From Thermoanaerobacteraceae bacterium (GTDB taxonomy: Bacteria; Bacillota; JADQBR01), in NCBI GenBank assembly GCA_017656305.1, contig JACDOG010000020.1, positions 1-39,213 on the forward strand: DNA of 39,213 nt, in the 5' to 3' direction. Shown here one piece after another: positions 26,002 through 34,558 of the stretch. Each line of letters starts with the position of its first letter. Within the stretch, counting starts at the first letter, position 1. Made by a program: the position numbers and the translations under genes. The notes beneath the pieces are model-generated. The model was given only the letters and a program-made list of their open reading frames with translations, was not told where the DNA came from and made no database searches.

Positions 26002-26484
26002 GTGCGGGAAAAAATTCTTGAGATTTTGCGGTGTAATGCGCGTATTTCACACGAACAAATAGCAACAATGCTGGGGATGGACCCGGAGGAAGTAACAAGA
26101 GAAATCAAGGCTATGGAAGATGAAAAGGTTATTTTAAAATACAATACCTTGATTAACTGGGAAAAAACGGATGTCAACGTGGTCACTGCCATGATTGATG
26201 TCAAGGTTATTCCTCAGCGTGACGTGGGTTTTGATGAAGTGGCAGAAAGAATTTATCGGTTCCCGGAGGTACGCTCCGTGTCTTTGATGTCCGGTAGTTA
26301 TGACCTGTCGGTTGTAGTGGAGGGAAAAACCATGAAAGAGGTTGCACTCTTTGTGGCGGAAAAATTGGCCACCATCGAACACGTGCAGAGTACCATGACG
26401 CATTTCGTGCTGAAACATTATAAGCAGGCCGGGGTAATTTTTGAAGATAAAGAGGAAGATCGCCGGCAGGTGGTTAGCCCATGA
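26002..26484 (+). CDS. Lrp/AsnC-family transcriptional regulator (AlaR-like)
   Basis: A 160-aa regulator. An N-terminal helix-turn-helix (residues 1-60, ARISHEQIATMLGMDPEEVTRE) is followed by the RAM ligand-binding domain (about 62-145, with VSLMSGSYDLSVVVEGKTMKEV). Such proteins sense amino acids. The GTG start at 26002 follows AAGGAGGG. It overlaps the aminotransferase gene by four bases, and both lie behind the T-box. The same pairing of an Lrp-type regulator with an aminotransferase occurs in the Bacillus subtilis alaR-alaT operon, so an alanine-linked role is likely. The DNA target cannot be read from the sequence. Confidence 0.88.
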   Translation: MREKILEILRCNARISHEQIATMLGMDPEEVTREIKAMEDEKVILKYNTLINWEKTDVNVVTAMIDVKVIPQRDVGFDEVAERIYRFPEVRSVSLMSGSYDLSVVVEGKTMKEVALFVAEKLATIEHVQSTMTHFVLKHYKQAGVIFEDKEEDRRQVVSP

Positions 26485-27683
26485 GTAATTTTAATGCGGA
26501 AAGGTTTATCGTTTCTAAACTGCGCAGTATTCCGCCCTCGGGCATCAGAAAATTTTTTGACCTGGTAGCCAACACCAAGGGGGTTATTTCCCTGGGTGTT
26601 GGGGAACCGGATTTTGTCACCCCGTGGCATATCAGGGAAGCCTGCGTTTATTCCTTAGAAAAAGGCTATACCATGTATACGTCCAACTGGGGTATGCCCG
26701 AACTGCGCCAGGCTGTGGCAGGGTACCTGGAGGAACGGTACGGCTTATCCTACTCCCCGGAAAACCAGCTGGTGATTACCGTGGGTGCCAGCGAGGCGGT
26801 AGACCTGGCCCTGCGTGCTGTGGTCAATGATGGGGATGAAGTAATTGTACCGGAACCGTGCTATGTATCTTATAAACCCTGCGCTGTCATGGCCGGTGGT
26901 AAGGTGGTTTCCATTCCCACCAAACCCGAGAACGACTTTCAGCTAACTGCTGAGCAGTTGGAAGCAGCCATTACGGAAAAGTCCAAGGTGCTGGTGTTGT
27001 GTTACCCCAACAATCCTACGGGAGCCATTATGAATAGGGATGAGCTGTCGGCCATTGCCAGGGTGGTGGAAAAGCATGACCTGCTGGTTATTGCCGATGA
27101 AATTTACAGTGAACTAACGTATAACGGGCAGCATACCAGCTTTGCCTCGCTTCCGGGTATGAAAGAGCGTACAATTTTAATTAACGGGTTTTCCAAATCC
27201 TTTGCCATGACTGGCTGGCGCATCGGTTTTGCTGCCGGGCACCCGGACTTAATTGGCGCAATGGTAAAAATACACCAGTACACCATTCTCTGCACGCCGG
27301 TGACCGCGCAGATGGCCGCCCTAGAAGCGCTGAAAAACGGTTTGGAGCACGTGTACCGTATGAAGGAACAGTACAACCAGCGGCGAAGGTTGTTAATCAA
27401 GCGCCTCAATGATATGGGGTTGGACTGCTTTGAACCGAAAGGTGCTTTTTACGCGTTCCCGTCGGTGAAAAGAACTGGGCTGGATGCCGAGACTTTTTGT
27501 GAAGAGTTATTGAAAGAAGAAAAGGTGGCGGTTGTTCCCGGCAATGCTTTTGGCGCCGGGGGTGAAGGGCATATCCGTATCTCTTATGCTGCTTCCATCA
27601 ACCAGATTGAAGAGGCCATGGAGCGCATGGAGCGTTTTGTCGCGCGCCGGTACCGGGAACTGCAGGTGCGGGCGCAGGCTTAA
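26481..27683 (+). CDS. PLP-dependent class I/II aminotransferase (AlaT-like)
   Basis: A 400-aa fold-type I transaminase. The pyridoxal-phosphate lysine is K239 in NGFSKSFAMTGWRIGF. Other landmarks are LGVGEPDF near residue 40, YPNNPTGA for cofactor and substrate contacts, IADEIYSEL, and a late HIRISYA containing the carboxylate-binding Arg. Substrate specificity cannot be read from these motifs. The operon with an AsnC-type regulator, plus a T-box with a possible alanine specifier, points to alanine or pyruvate transamination, with aspartate as the alternative. ATG 26481 overlaps the regulator stop. No clear intrinsic terminator follows, only two hairpins. Confidence 0.88.
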   Translation: MSNFNAERFIVSKLRSIPPSGIRKFFDLVANTKGVISLGVGEPDFVTPWHIREACVYSLEKGYTMYTSNWGMPELRQAVAGYLEERYGLSYSPENQLVITVGASEAVDLALRAVVNDGDEVIVPEPCYVSYKPCAVMAGGKVVSIPTKPENDFQLTAEQLEAAITEKSKVLVLCYPNNPTGAIMNRDELSAIARVVEKHDLLVIADEIYSELTYNGQHTSFASLPGMKERTILINGFSKSFAMTGWRIGFAAGHPDLIGAMVKIHQYTILCTPVTAQMAALEALKNGLEHVYRMKEQYNQRRRLLIKRLNDMGLDCFEPKGAFYAFPSVKRTGLDAETFCEELLKEEKVAVVPGNAFGAGGEGHIRISYAASINQIEEAMERMERFVARRYRELQVRAQA

Positions 27684-27693
27684 TTCAGAGCTG

Positions 27694-27764
27694 CCCGGCA
27701 TTTCGCGTGAGAACCACTCGTAGGGGATGCCGGGTCGGCCCAATGGTTCCTCCGTGGCACCATT
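27694..27764 (+). other. Two hairpins after the aminotransferase gene
   Basis: Stem CCCGGCAT/ATGCCGGG (27694-27701 with 27727-27734), then AATGGT/ACCATT (27742-27747 with 27759-27764). A T run occurs only about 33 bases later, so these are not standard terminators. The 160-base gap to the next gene holds nothing else I recognise. Confidence 0.4.
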
Positions 27765-27846
27765 AGCCATTAGAGACCTGTCCGGACTGTTGTGAGTATT
27801 TTTTTAGGGTAGGCAAATATTCTATTTTCATGGAGGTGTGGTGGGC

Positions 27847-29394
27847 GTGAAGTTGCAGTTTTTAGGTGCGGCGCAGACTGTTACCGGCTCCAGTTATTTA
27901 ATAGACACCGGTGAAAGCCGGGTGATGGTAGACTGCGGCATGTTTCAGGGCTCTAAGGCAATAAAAGAGCGCAACTACGGGGAATTGCCCGTTGCTGCCT
28001 CGGAAGTGGATGCACTGCTGTTGACTCACGCGCATATAGACCATTCCGGACTGATTCCAAAGCTTTATAAACAGGGTTTCCGGGGTACCACGTACTGCAC
28101 CAAGGGTACCGTGGACCTGCTGCAGGTGATGCTGCCGGACAGCGGGCATATTCAGGAAATGGAAGTGGAGCGGAAAAACCGCAAGTATCGCCGTGCCGGT
28201 AAGCCCCTGCTGGAACCGATATATACTGCGGAAGAGGCAAGGCAGTGTATGAAATATTTTCAAGGGGTGAATTATGGGGAAACTATTAAAGTTGCCCCCA
28301 ATGTTAAAGCTAGGTTTGCCAATGCCGGCCACATACTGGGCTCGGCCATTATTGAAGTGTGGGTAACCAAGGGGCAGAAGCAGATCAAAATAGTTTTTAG
28401 CGGCGATTTGGGTAACTTTAACCAGCCCATCATCAAGGACCCGGAAACCATTACGGAGGCGGACGTACTGGTTATTGAATCTACCTACGGCAACCGCATT
28501 CATAAGGATAAGGACAACCGGTTGGAACTGCTGCGGCAGACCATAAAGGATACTTTTCAGCGGGACGGCAACCTGATAATTCCGGCCTTTGCCGTGGAGC
28601 GGACGCAGGACTTGCTGTATTACCTGGCCAAGCTAATTGAAAGCCGCGAGATTTCACCCCGGGATATCTACATTGATAGCCCGCTGGCCATCAACGCTAC
28701 CGATATATTCTGCAATCACCCCGAGTACTATGACGCGGAAACCAGGGAATTGCAGGAAAAAATGGGCGGTAGCTGCCCGCTGTACCTACCGCAGCTGCAC
28801 ATGGCCTTAAGTACAGAGGAGTCCAAGGAACTGAACAAAATACCCGGCGGTGCCATTATCATTTCCGCCAGCGGCATGTGTGATGCCGGCCGGATAAAGC
28901 ACCATCTCAAGCATAACTTGTGGCGTCCTGAAAGTACGGTGTTGTTTGTGGGTTACCAGGCCCAGGGTACCCTGGGAAGGCGGATTCTGGACGGGGCGAA
29001 GAAGGTGCGCATTCACGGTGAGGAAATTGCAGTTAACGCCAGGATTGTTGACATTGACGGCTTTTCCGCCCATGCCGACCAGGAAGCTTTGCTCCAGTGG
29101 GTGGGCAGTTTCTCACTGAAGCCGGATTTAGTGTTTGTCACCCATGGGGAAGTAGAAGCTTCCGAAACACTGGCCAGGCTGATTACCCGGGAATACGGGC
29201 TGCGGACCTATGTGCCGCAGTGGCTGGAACGCGTAGATTTAAGCCAGGTTGGGCATGAGATAGATTGGAATGGTGTACAGCCATCACCTGTAACGGAAAT
29301 TGCTGCTCTCAGGGAACGGCTGCAGCGCCTGAGCGGCAGTGAGCGGGAGGCGGTTATCAGGCAACTAGAGGAAATGGTGCGGGAATTTAAATAA
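27847..29394 (+). CDS. Beta-CASP metallo-beta-lactamase ribonuclease-like protein
   Basis: A 515-aa protein of the YSH1/CPSF73-like beta-CASP family. The zinc-binding motif HAHIDH is at 61-66, with NAGHILGSA, SGDLGN and ESTYGN following in the expected order. The beta-CASP insert occupies roughly 180-390 (SASGMCDAGRIKHH), and the C-terminal RMMBL part contains DGFSAHADQ and VTHGE. These proteins are mostly exo- or endoribonucleases. The physiological RNA substrate is unknown. I prefer GTG 27847 (MKLQFLGAAQTVTGS), about 10 bases after GGAGG; GTGs at 27838 and 27841 are alternatives. It is monocistronic, with a terminator right after the gene. Confidence 0.9.
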   Translation: MKLQFLGAAQTVTGSSYLIDTGESRVMVDCGMFQGSKAIKERNYGELPVAASEVDALLLTHAHIDHSGLIPKLYKQGFRGTTYCTKGTVDLLQVMLPDSGHIQEMEVERKNRKYRRAGKPLLEPIYTAEEARQCMKYFQGVNYGETIKVAPNVKARFANAGHILGSAIIEVWVTKGQKQIKIVFSGDLGNFNQPIIKDPETITEADVLVIESTYGNRIHKDKDNRLELLRQTIKDTFQRDGNLIIPAFAVERTQDLLYYLAKLIESREISPRDIYIDSPLAINATDIFCNHPEYYDAETRELQEKMGGSCPLYLPQLHMALSTEESKELNKIPGGAIIISASGMCDAGRIKHHLKHNLWRPESTVLFVGYQAQGTLGRRILDGAKKVRIHGEEIAVNARIVDIDGFSAHADQEALLQWVGSFSLKPDLVFVTHGEVEASETLARLITREYGLRTYVPQWLERVDLSQVGHEIDWNGVQPSPVTEIAALRERLQRLSGSEREAVIRQLEEMVREFK

Positions 29395-29406
29395 AGGTTT
29401 AGGTTA

Positions 29407-29445
29407 TCGGCCCTCATTTGTTTTTACGGGCTGAATTTTTTTTTT
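29407..29445 (+). terminator. Intrinsic terminator after the beta-CASP gene
   Basis: Stem TCGGCCC/GGGCTGA (one G-U pair) followed by about ten T residues. Confidence 0.8.
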
Positions 29446-29574
29446 GCCGGTGCAGGCCGGCAGGTGGTGGGATTATATGTCACGGTAAAGTTGTGGCAGG
29501 AAAAAGGAGATAGCATAGAATATGTCGAAATTTTAGTCTCGACGTAAAATATTGCAGGGCGGTGCTTAGTACAT

Positions 29575-30816
29575 ATGAAAAAAACGCTTATTATTGCGGC
29601 AGTAGTACTGGTAGCAGTGTATCTAGCAGTGTCGGGAGTAATGTTTACCGCAGGAAATCCGGTTAACGCACCGGCGGAGCAGGAAAATACGGGTAAGGAT
29701 ACGGTGACGGCTCCGGAACCAGGTCAGAAAACACAGGAAGAGACTGGCACTGGGGAAAACCAGTCAGGCGATGAGGCTGATGTGCCGCAGGAACCTCCCG
29801 TATCGGAAGGGGTAGACCAAGGTGAGGGGCAGCAGGCCAACAGCGGGCTGCAGCCCGTTGCGGTCAAGGGGATATACGCTACCGGTCACACGGCAGGGTC
29901 CCGGAGGATTGACCAGCTGATTGAATTGATTGACAGAACCGAGTTGAACGCTTTGGTTGTGGATATCAAGGATGCCACCGGTTATCTGACCACGCCGCTG
30001 GAACTGGAAACGGACCTGGATATTGACCCCGGTTCGGAGAAAATCAAGGACTTGCCCGGGCTGTTGCAGAAGTTAAAAGAACATGATATCTACGCCATTG
30101 CCCGAATAGTGGTTTTTAAGGACCCGCTGCTGGCGAAGCACTATCCGGAATTGGCGGTGCAGCGCCGGTCCGGAGGGACCTGGTATGACTACAAGGGAAA
30201 GGCCTGGACCAACCCTTATAAAAAAGAGGTTTGGGACTACAATGTGGCTATTGCGTTAGCTGCCGCCAAGGCCGGCTTTCAGGAAATTCAGTTTGATTAC
30301 GTGCGCTTTCCCTCGGATGGTCCGTTGAAGGAGGCGGTATATCCGGGTAAAACGGACAAGGCCAAGGCGCAAGTTATTGCCGATTTTCTGGCTTACGCCC
30401 GGCAAAAGCTGGAGGGGACAGGAGTATTCCTGTCGGCGGACGTTTTTGGCTTGACCTGTTCTGCCAAAGACGATCTGGGCATTGGGCAGAAGCTTGAGCT
30501 GATTGCGCAAAATACCGATTACGTGTCGCCCATGGTTTACCCGTCTCACTATGCCGCGGGCAGTTACGGGCTGAAGAATCCCAATGCGTCGCCTTACCGG
30601 ACCGTTTACGAAAGTCTGACGGATGCCGTGTACAAAACCAGAGATATTAACAGTGTTATTCGCCCTTGGCTGCAGGACTTTTCCTACGGTTATCCGTACG
30701 GTCCCGAGGAAGTACGGGCACAGATCAGGGCCACTTACGATGCCGGTTTGAAGGAGTGGATTCTGTGGAATCCCAGCAACCGCTATACGGAGGCCGCGCT
30801 GGAGCCTGGTAATTAA
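29575..30816 (+). CDS. DUF4015 putative glycoside hydrolase, membrane-anchored
   Basis: A 413-aa protein. Residues 5-26 form an N-terminal membrane anchor or signal. Residues 30-95 are a low-complexity acidic linker rich in Glu, Gln, Gly and Pro. The rest is a TIM-barrel-like DUF4015 (GH13-like putative glycosyl hydrolase) domain: KGIYATGHTAGS, ALVVDIKDATGYL, AIARIVVFKDP, FDYVRFPSDG, LSADVFGLTC and VSPMVYPSHY. It is probably displayed on the outer face of the membrane, acting on a polysaccharide. The substrate is unknown. ATG 29575 has little visible ribosome-binding site. Its stop codon overlaps the stop of the convergent gene by four bases. Confidence 0.85.
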   Translation: MKKTLIIAAVVLVAVYLAVSGVMFTAGNPVNAPAEQENTGKDTVTAPEPGQKTQEETGTGENQSGDEADVPQEPPVSEGVDQGEGQQANSGLQPVAVKGIYATGHTAGSRRIDQLIELIDRTELNALVVDIKDATGYLTTPLELETDLDIDPGSEKIKDLPGLLQKLKEHDIYAIARIVVFKDPLLAKHYPELAVQRRSGGTWYDYKGKAWTNPYKKEVWDYNVAIALAAAKAGFQEIQFDYVRFPSDGPLKEAVYPGKTDKAKAQVIADFLAYARQKLEGTGVFLSADVFGLTCSAKDDLGIGQKLELIAQNTDYVSPMVYPSHYAAGSYGLKNPNASPYRTVYESLTDAVYKTRDINSVIRPWLQDFSYGYPYGPEEVRAQIRATYDAGLKEWILWNPSNRYTEAALEPGN

Positions 30817-31649
30817 TCCTCTTCAATTACGAGTTTCTTGACATTTATATTTACGGCAATTACGTGCAAGGCGGTCATGTGCTCGATGGTATCAATGATC
30901 GCCTTTTGTACTTGAGCGGCGATGCCGGGAAGATAGTGCCCGTAATTTACGGTAATGTCTACGGTAAACTCCACGCCGTATTCATGGTTTTTTACATGTG
31001 CCTTGTTGGCTTTTGCCACTTGAGGCACGCTTTTGGTGGCATAGGAGATAATTTGGGACAGCACGTTGTTGGCTATATAAAATTTGCCGAAGTAGTTAAA
31101 TGTCGGCTGGACCACCGACTGTTCTACCCATAATTTTTTTTCCTGCTGGGATGGCGAAGCGTGCCGGCGTTTCAGAAGCGTTCTTACCGGCTCAATTAAG
31201 GTCCCCGACAGGCGCGGCTTGACCGCCACGGTTGGTGCGGGAATGATATGCTTTCCGTATTGTCTCCGGGTATACAGGGCACGTTTTATTTCTTCTGCGG
31301 AGGCAATTTCCGTGATATTGAGATAGTGTTGTGGTTGGGGCAGGTGCAAGTTTTCCGTGATGCGCCGTACCATCCCTTCGGAGGTACCCAGTACCAGCAG
31401 CCTGTCCGGCCGGAGTTGGTCAATTGCCCGGCGTACTTCCGCGGCGTGTTCCGGGTCGGTGAAAAGTGCGGTTTTGATGGCACCGATTTTTGTTGACTGG
31501 CGTTTGGCCGACTTACCCGCCAGCACGTCGCTGCCGTTAATTAGCAGGCCGTCGTCTATAATGGCATCTATATTGTAATCATAGGCAACAGCAATGGCCC
31601 GGTGGCTTTTTCCCGTGCCGCTGGGGCCTACCAATGCGAAAATTTCCAT
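30813..31649 (-). CDS. P-loop ATPase fused to Asp23/Gls24 domain
   Basis: A 278-aa protein. The Walker A motif GPSGTGKS is at residues 8-15, then an ATPase-like part runs to about 150 (RLLVLGTSEGMVRRI). A basic linker (KRRHASPSQQEKKLW) follows, then an Asp23/Gls24-type C-terminal domain with VEFTVDITVNYG and AAQVQKAIIDTIEHMTALHVIAVNINV. Asp23/Gls24 proteins are linked to cell-envelope stress and lipid biosynthesis in Gram-positives. Joining one to a nucleotide-binding domain is unusual, and the function is unknown. Start ATG 31649 has GGAGG on the minus strand a few bases upstream; an in-frame GTG/ATG-like start further out would overlap it. It is divergent from trkA. Confidence 0.82.
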   Translation of the reverse strand: MEIFALVGPSGTGKSHRAIAVAYDYNIDAIIDDGLLINGSDVLAGKSAKRQSTKIGAIKTALFTDPEHAAEVRRAIDQLRPDRLLVLGTSEGMVRRITENLHLPQPQHYLNITEIASAEEIKRALYTRRQYGKHIIPAPTVAVKPRLSGTLIEPVRTLLKRRHASPSQQEKKLWVEQSVVQPTFNYFGKFYIANNVLSQIISYATKSVPQVAKANKAHVKNHEYGVEFTVDITVNYGHYLPGIAAQVQKAIIDTIEHMTALHVIAVNINVKKLVIEED

Positions 31650-31782
31650 AGTATCCTCCCTTGCAACCATGCTGGTATTATTATAATATAATGTGGCGGT
31701 ATTGAAAACTTGAGAAAGATACAGAAATGTATACTTGTTGTCGCAAATTTTGTGGTGGTTGTATCAAAAGGAGTGTTGCGTG

Positions 31783-33120
31783 GTGCAAATCGTTATAATT
31801 GGGGCGGGCAAAGTAGGTTTCAGCCTTGCGGAAAAATTGAGCGAGGAGAATCATGATGTGTTTTTAATTGAGCAGAACCGGGACCGCCTGGCAGTGGTAG
31901 AAGAGAAGTTGGATGTACAGGCTATTGAAGGAAACGGTGCCAGTATTAGTACCTTAATGAAAGCAGACGTAAAAAATGCGGATTTACTGATAGCCGTTAC
32001 GGAAATTGACGAGATAAATATTGTGGCCTGTCTGTTGGCCAAACAGTATGGTGTAGAAAAAACTGTTGCCCGTGTGCGCAATCCCGAGTACGTGGAGATT
32101 TCCGGCTTCCGCAACACCACCATGGGTATCGACCTGGTAATTAACCCAGAGATGGTAACTGCTGAAACCATAGCCAAATTGATTGATGTTCCCGAAGCGT
32201 TAAATGTTGAGTACTATGCCGGGGGACGGGTACAGCTGTTGGAAATCAGTGTGGACGGCAGTGCACCTGTCATTGGCAAAAGACTGGCGGAACTGGATTT
32301 TGATATACCTTACCTCATCGTGGCTATTTTACGCGACCAGAGAATGATTATTCCTCGTGGCGATGATGTTATTAAGTCCGGTGATATTTTATTCATCATG
32401 GCCGAAACGCGGGAAATGATTTATATAGAGCATTTTTTGGGTCAGGTTCGTGTACCCGTGGAAGAAGTGACCATTCTCGGCGGCGGCAGCATCGGCTTTA
32501 ATCTGGCCAGGATACTGGAAAACAAGAATTACAAGGTAAAGATAATCGAGAAGGACTACAAGAAGTGCCAGGCTCTGTCTAGCCAGCTGCAAAAGACGCT
32601 GGTTATCAACGGTGACGGCACGGACCTCAGCCTGCTGGAGGAGGAGGATATTGCAAATTCCGACCTGCTGGTAGCGGTTACGGGCGACGACAAGGTGAAC
32701 CTGCTGGTATCCTTGTTGGCCAAGCATTTGGGTGTTTCCAAGACTATTGCACAGATTAGAAGGTCCGACTATGTTCCTTTGGTGGAGAAGGTTGGTATTG
32801 ATGTGGCCGTCAGCCCGCGCATGCTGACGGCAGGTGCCATCCTCAAACACATCCGGCGCGGTGATATAATTTCCGTAACGCTGCTGGGAGGGGCCAAAGC
32901 GGAGATGCTGGAACTGGTCGCACCCTGTTCGGGGAAAATAGTGAACACGCCGCTGCAAAACCTGAAGTTTCCGCGGGGAGTGCTGATTGGGGCTATAGCG
33001 AGAGGGGAGCAGGTAATCGTACCCACGGGGGCGGATGTCATCCGTCCCGGAGACCTGGTGATGGTGTTTGCTCTTCCCCACGCTGTAAAGAAGGTGGAAG
33101 AGTTGTTTGCAGGCAGGTGA
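31783..33120 (+). CDS. trkA: Trk potassium uptake regulatory subunit TrkA
   Basis: A 445-aa cytoplasmic NAD(H)-binding gating subunit of the Trk K+ channel. Two RCK repeats are present: GAGKVG near residue 7 with the acidic IEQNRDR, and GGGSIG near residue 230 with IIEKDYKK. Each is followed by a TrkA_C domain (RVQLLEISV...GKRLAELDF and AEMLELVAPCSGKI...LKFPRGVLIG). GTG 31783 (MQIVIIGAGKVG) is chosen with AAGGAG 9 bases upstream; GTG 31780 is the alternative. It is followed after seven bases by trkH, so the channel and its gate are co-expressed. Confidence 0.94.
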   Translation: MQIVIIGAGKVGFSLAEKLSEENHDVFLIEQNRDRLAVVEEKLDVQAIEGNGASISTLMKADVKNADLLIAVTEIDEINIVACLLAKQYGVEKTVARVRNPEYVEISGFRNTTMGIDLVINPEMVTAETIAKLIDVPEALNVEYYAGGRVQLLEISVDGSAPVIGKRLAELDFDIPYLIVAILRDQRMIIPRGDDVIKSGDILFIMAETREMIYIEHFLGQVRVPVEEVTILGGGSIGFNLARILENKNYKVKIIEKDYKKCQALSSQLQKTLVINGDGTDLSLLEEEDIANSDLLVAVTGDDKVNLLVSLLAKHLGVSKTIAQIRRSDYVPLVEKVGIDVAVSPRMLTAGAILKHIRRGDIISVTLLGGAKAEMLELVAPCSGKIVNTPLQNLKFPRGVLIGAIARGEQVIVPTGADVIRPGDLVMVFALPHAVKKVEELFAGR

Positions 33121-33127
33121 TTGAACC

Positions 33128-34558
33128 ATGCGAGTACGTACCGTAATTCATTTGTTGGGACAGTTAACGACTATAATCGGCATTTCCATGATTCTGCCGC
33201 TATTGTGGGCCATATATTACGGCGAGCCGGTTTTACCCCTCCTGATACCAATGCTGCTGGCAGGGGGGATCGGTATATTGCTTAATTTTTTGGTGAAGCC
33301 CAAAGGTGAGGTAAGACAGCGGGAGGCCTTCGCTGTGGTTTCTATTGGCTGGTTGATTGCTACATTGTTTGGCTTGCTGCCTTACCTCCTCTCCAGTACC
33401 TTAACTTCTTTTGCGGATGCTTTTTTTGAAACCATGTCGGGTTTTACCACTACCGGGGCCAGCGTGCTGACCAATATTGAAGCTGTGGATAAAAGTATTT
33501 TGATGTGGCGTAGTTTGACCCACTGGCTGGGCGGCATGGGAATTATGGTGCTGTTTATTGCTGCCCTAAGCCAGCTGGGTTCCGGTGGTGTGCAGATGTT
33601 CAGGGCGGAGGTACCCGGACCCAGTGCAGAGAAACTAAAACCCCGTATCAAGGAAACGGCAAAGATCTTGTGGCTAATCTACGTAATAATTTCCGTGACG
33701 GAGATTATCCTGCTCTGGCTGGCCGGCATGTCGCTCTTTGAAGCCATGGTGCACACCTTCGGTACCATGGCAACGGGCGGTTTCAGCTCGCGAAACTTGA
33801 GTATCGGGGCTTACGGTTCGCTGGTTCACTGGATTATCATAGTATTTATGTTTATTGCCGGTGCCAATTTTAGTCTCTATTACCAGGCACTGAAGGGAAA
33901 AAATTTAAAAGTGTTCTGGTGTAACGAGGAATTTAGGCTTTATGCAGGAATTGTCGTTTTCTTTTCGGTGGCTACCTGGGTGCTTCTAGCCCTATGGGGT
34001 GAGGAAATGGCGCTGACCAAGGCGGTATTTCAGGTTGTATCCATTATCACCACTACCGGTTATGCCACTGCCGATTTTGACCAGTGGCCGGGACTGGCAA
34101 AGGGTATTCTGGTGTTTTTAATGTTTGTGGGAGGCAGTGCAGGTTCCACCGGGGGTTCTGTTAAGGTGGGGCGGATTTTGCTGCTGGTAAAAAACTCGCT
34201 GCTGGAACTGCGGCAGATGGTGAGGCCGCGGGCTGTCCTGAGTTTAAAGATAGACAACAAGACTGTTTCCGACCGTACTGTCATGAACGTGACCCAGTTC
34301 TTTTTCCTGTATATGGCTTTGACAGCTCTGTCTACCTTAATCATGCTGACTTCCGGTGTTGATCTTGTTACCGGGTTTACCAGCGTTGCTGCCACCTTGG
34401 GCAATATTGGGCCCGGGTTGGCCCTGGTGGGACCGGCGGAAAATTACGCGTTCTACGGAAGCGGCTACAAGCTGTTTATGAGCTTGCTGATGTTAATCGG
34501 CCGCTTGGAAATTTACACGGTGCTGAGCCTGTTTATTCCTAGTACCTGGAAACATTAG
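33128..34558 (+). CDS. trkH: Trk potassium uptake membrane subunit TrkH
   Basis: A 476-aa integral membrane K+ transporter with about ten hydrophobic segments forming four pore repeats. The four filter-glycine motifs are visible: TTGAS, ATGGFSS, TTTGYATA and LGNIGPG. The start ATG 33128 follows TTGAACC and lacks a strong ribosome-binding site, so translational coupling to trkA is likely. The last 20 bases overlap the 3' end of the convergent gene on the other strand, leaving no room for a private terminator. Confidence 0.95.
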   Translation: MRVRTVIHLLGQLTTIIGISMILPLLWAIYYGEPVLPLLIPMLLAGGIGILLNFLVKPKGEVRQREAFAVVSIGWLIATLFGLLPYLLSSTLTSFADAFFETMSGFTTTGASVLTNIEAVDKSILMWRSLTHWLGGMGIMVLFIAALSQLGSGGVQMFRAEVPGPSAEKLKPRIKETAKILWLIYVIISVTEIILLWLAGMSLFEAMVHTFGTMATGGFSSRNLSIGAYGSLVHWIIIVFMFIAGANFSLYYQALKGKNLKVFWCNEEFRLYAGIVVFFSVATWVLLALWGEEMALTKAVFQVVSIITTTGYATADFDQWPGLAKGILVFLMFVGGSAGSTGGSVKVGRILLLVKNSLLELRQMVRPRAVLSLKIDNKTVSDRTVMNVTQFFFLYMALTALSTLIMLTSGVDLVTGFTSVAATLGNIGPGLALVGPAENYAFYGSGYKLFMSLLMLIGRLEIYTVLSLFIPSTWKH

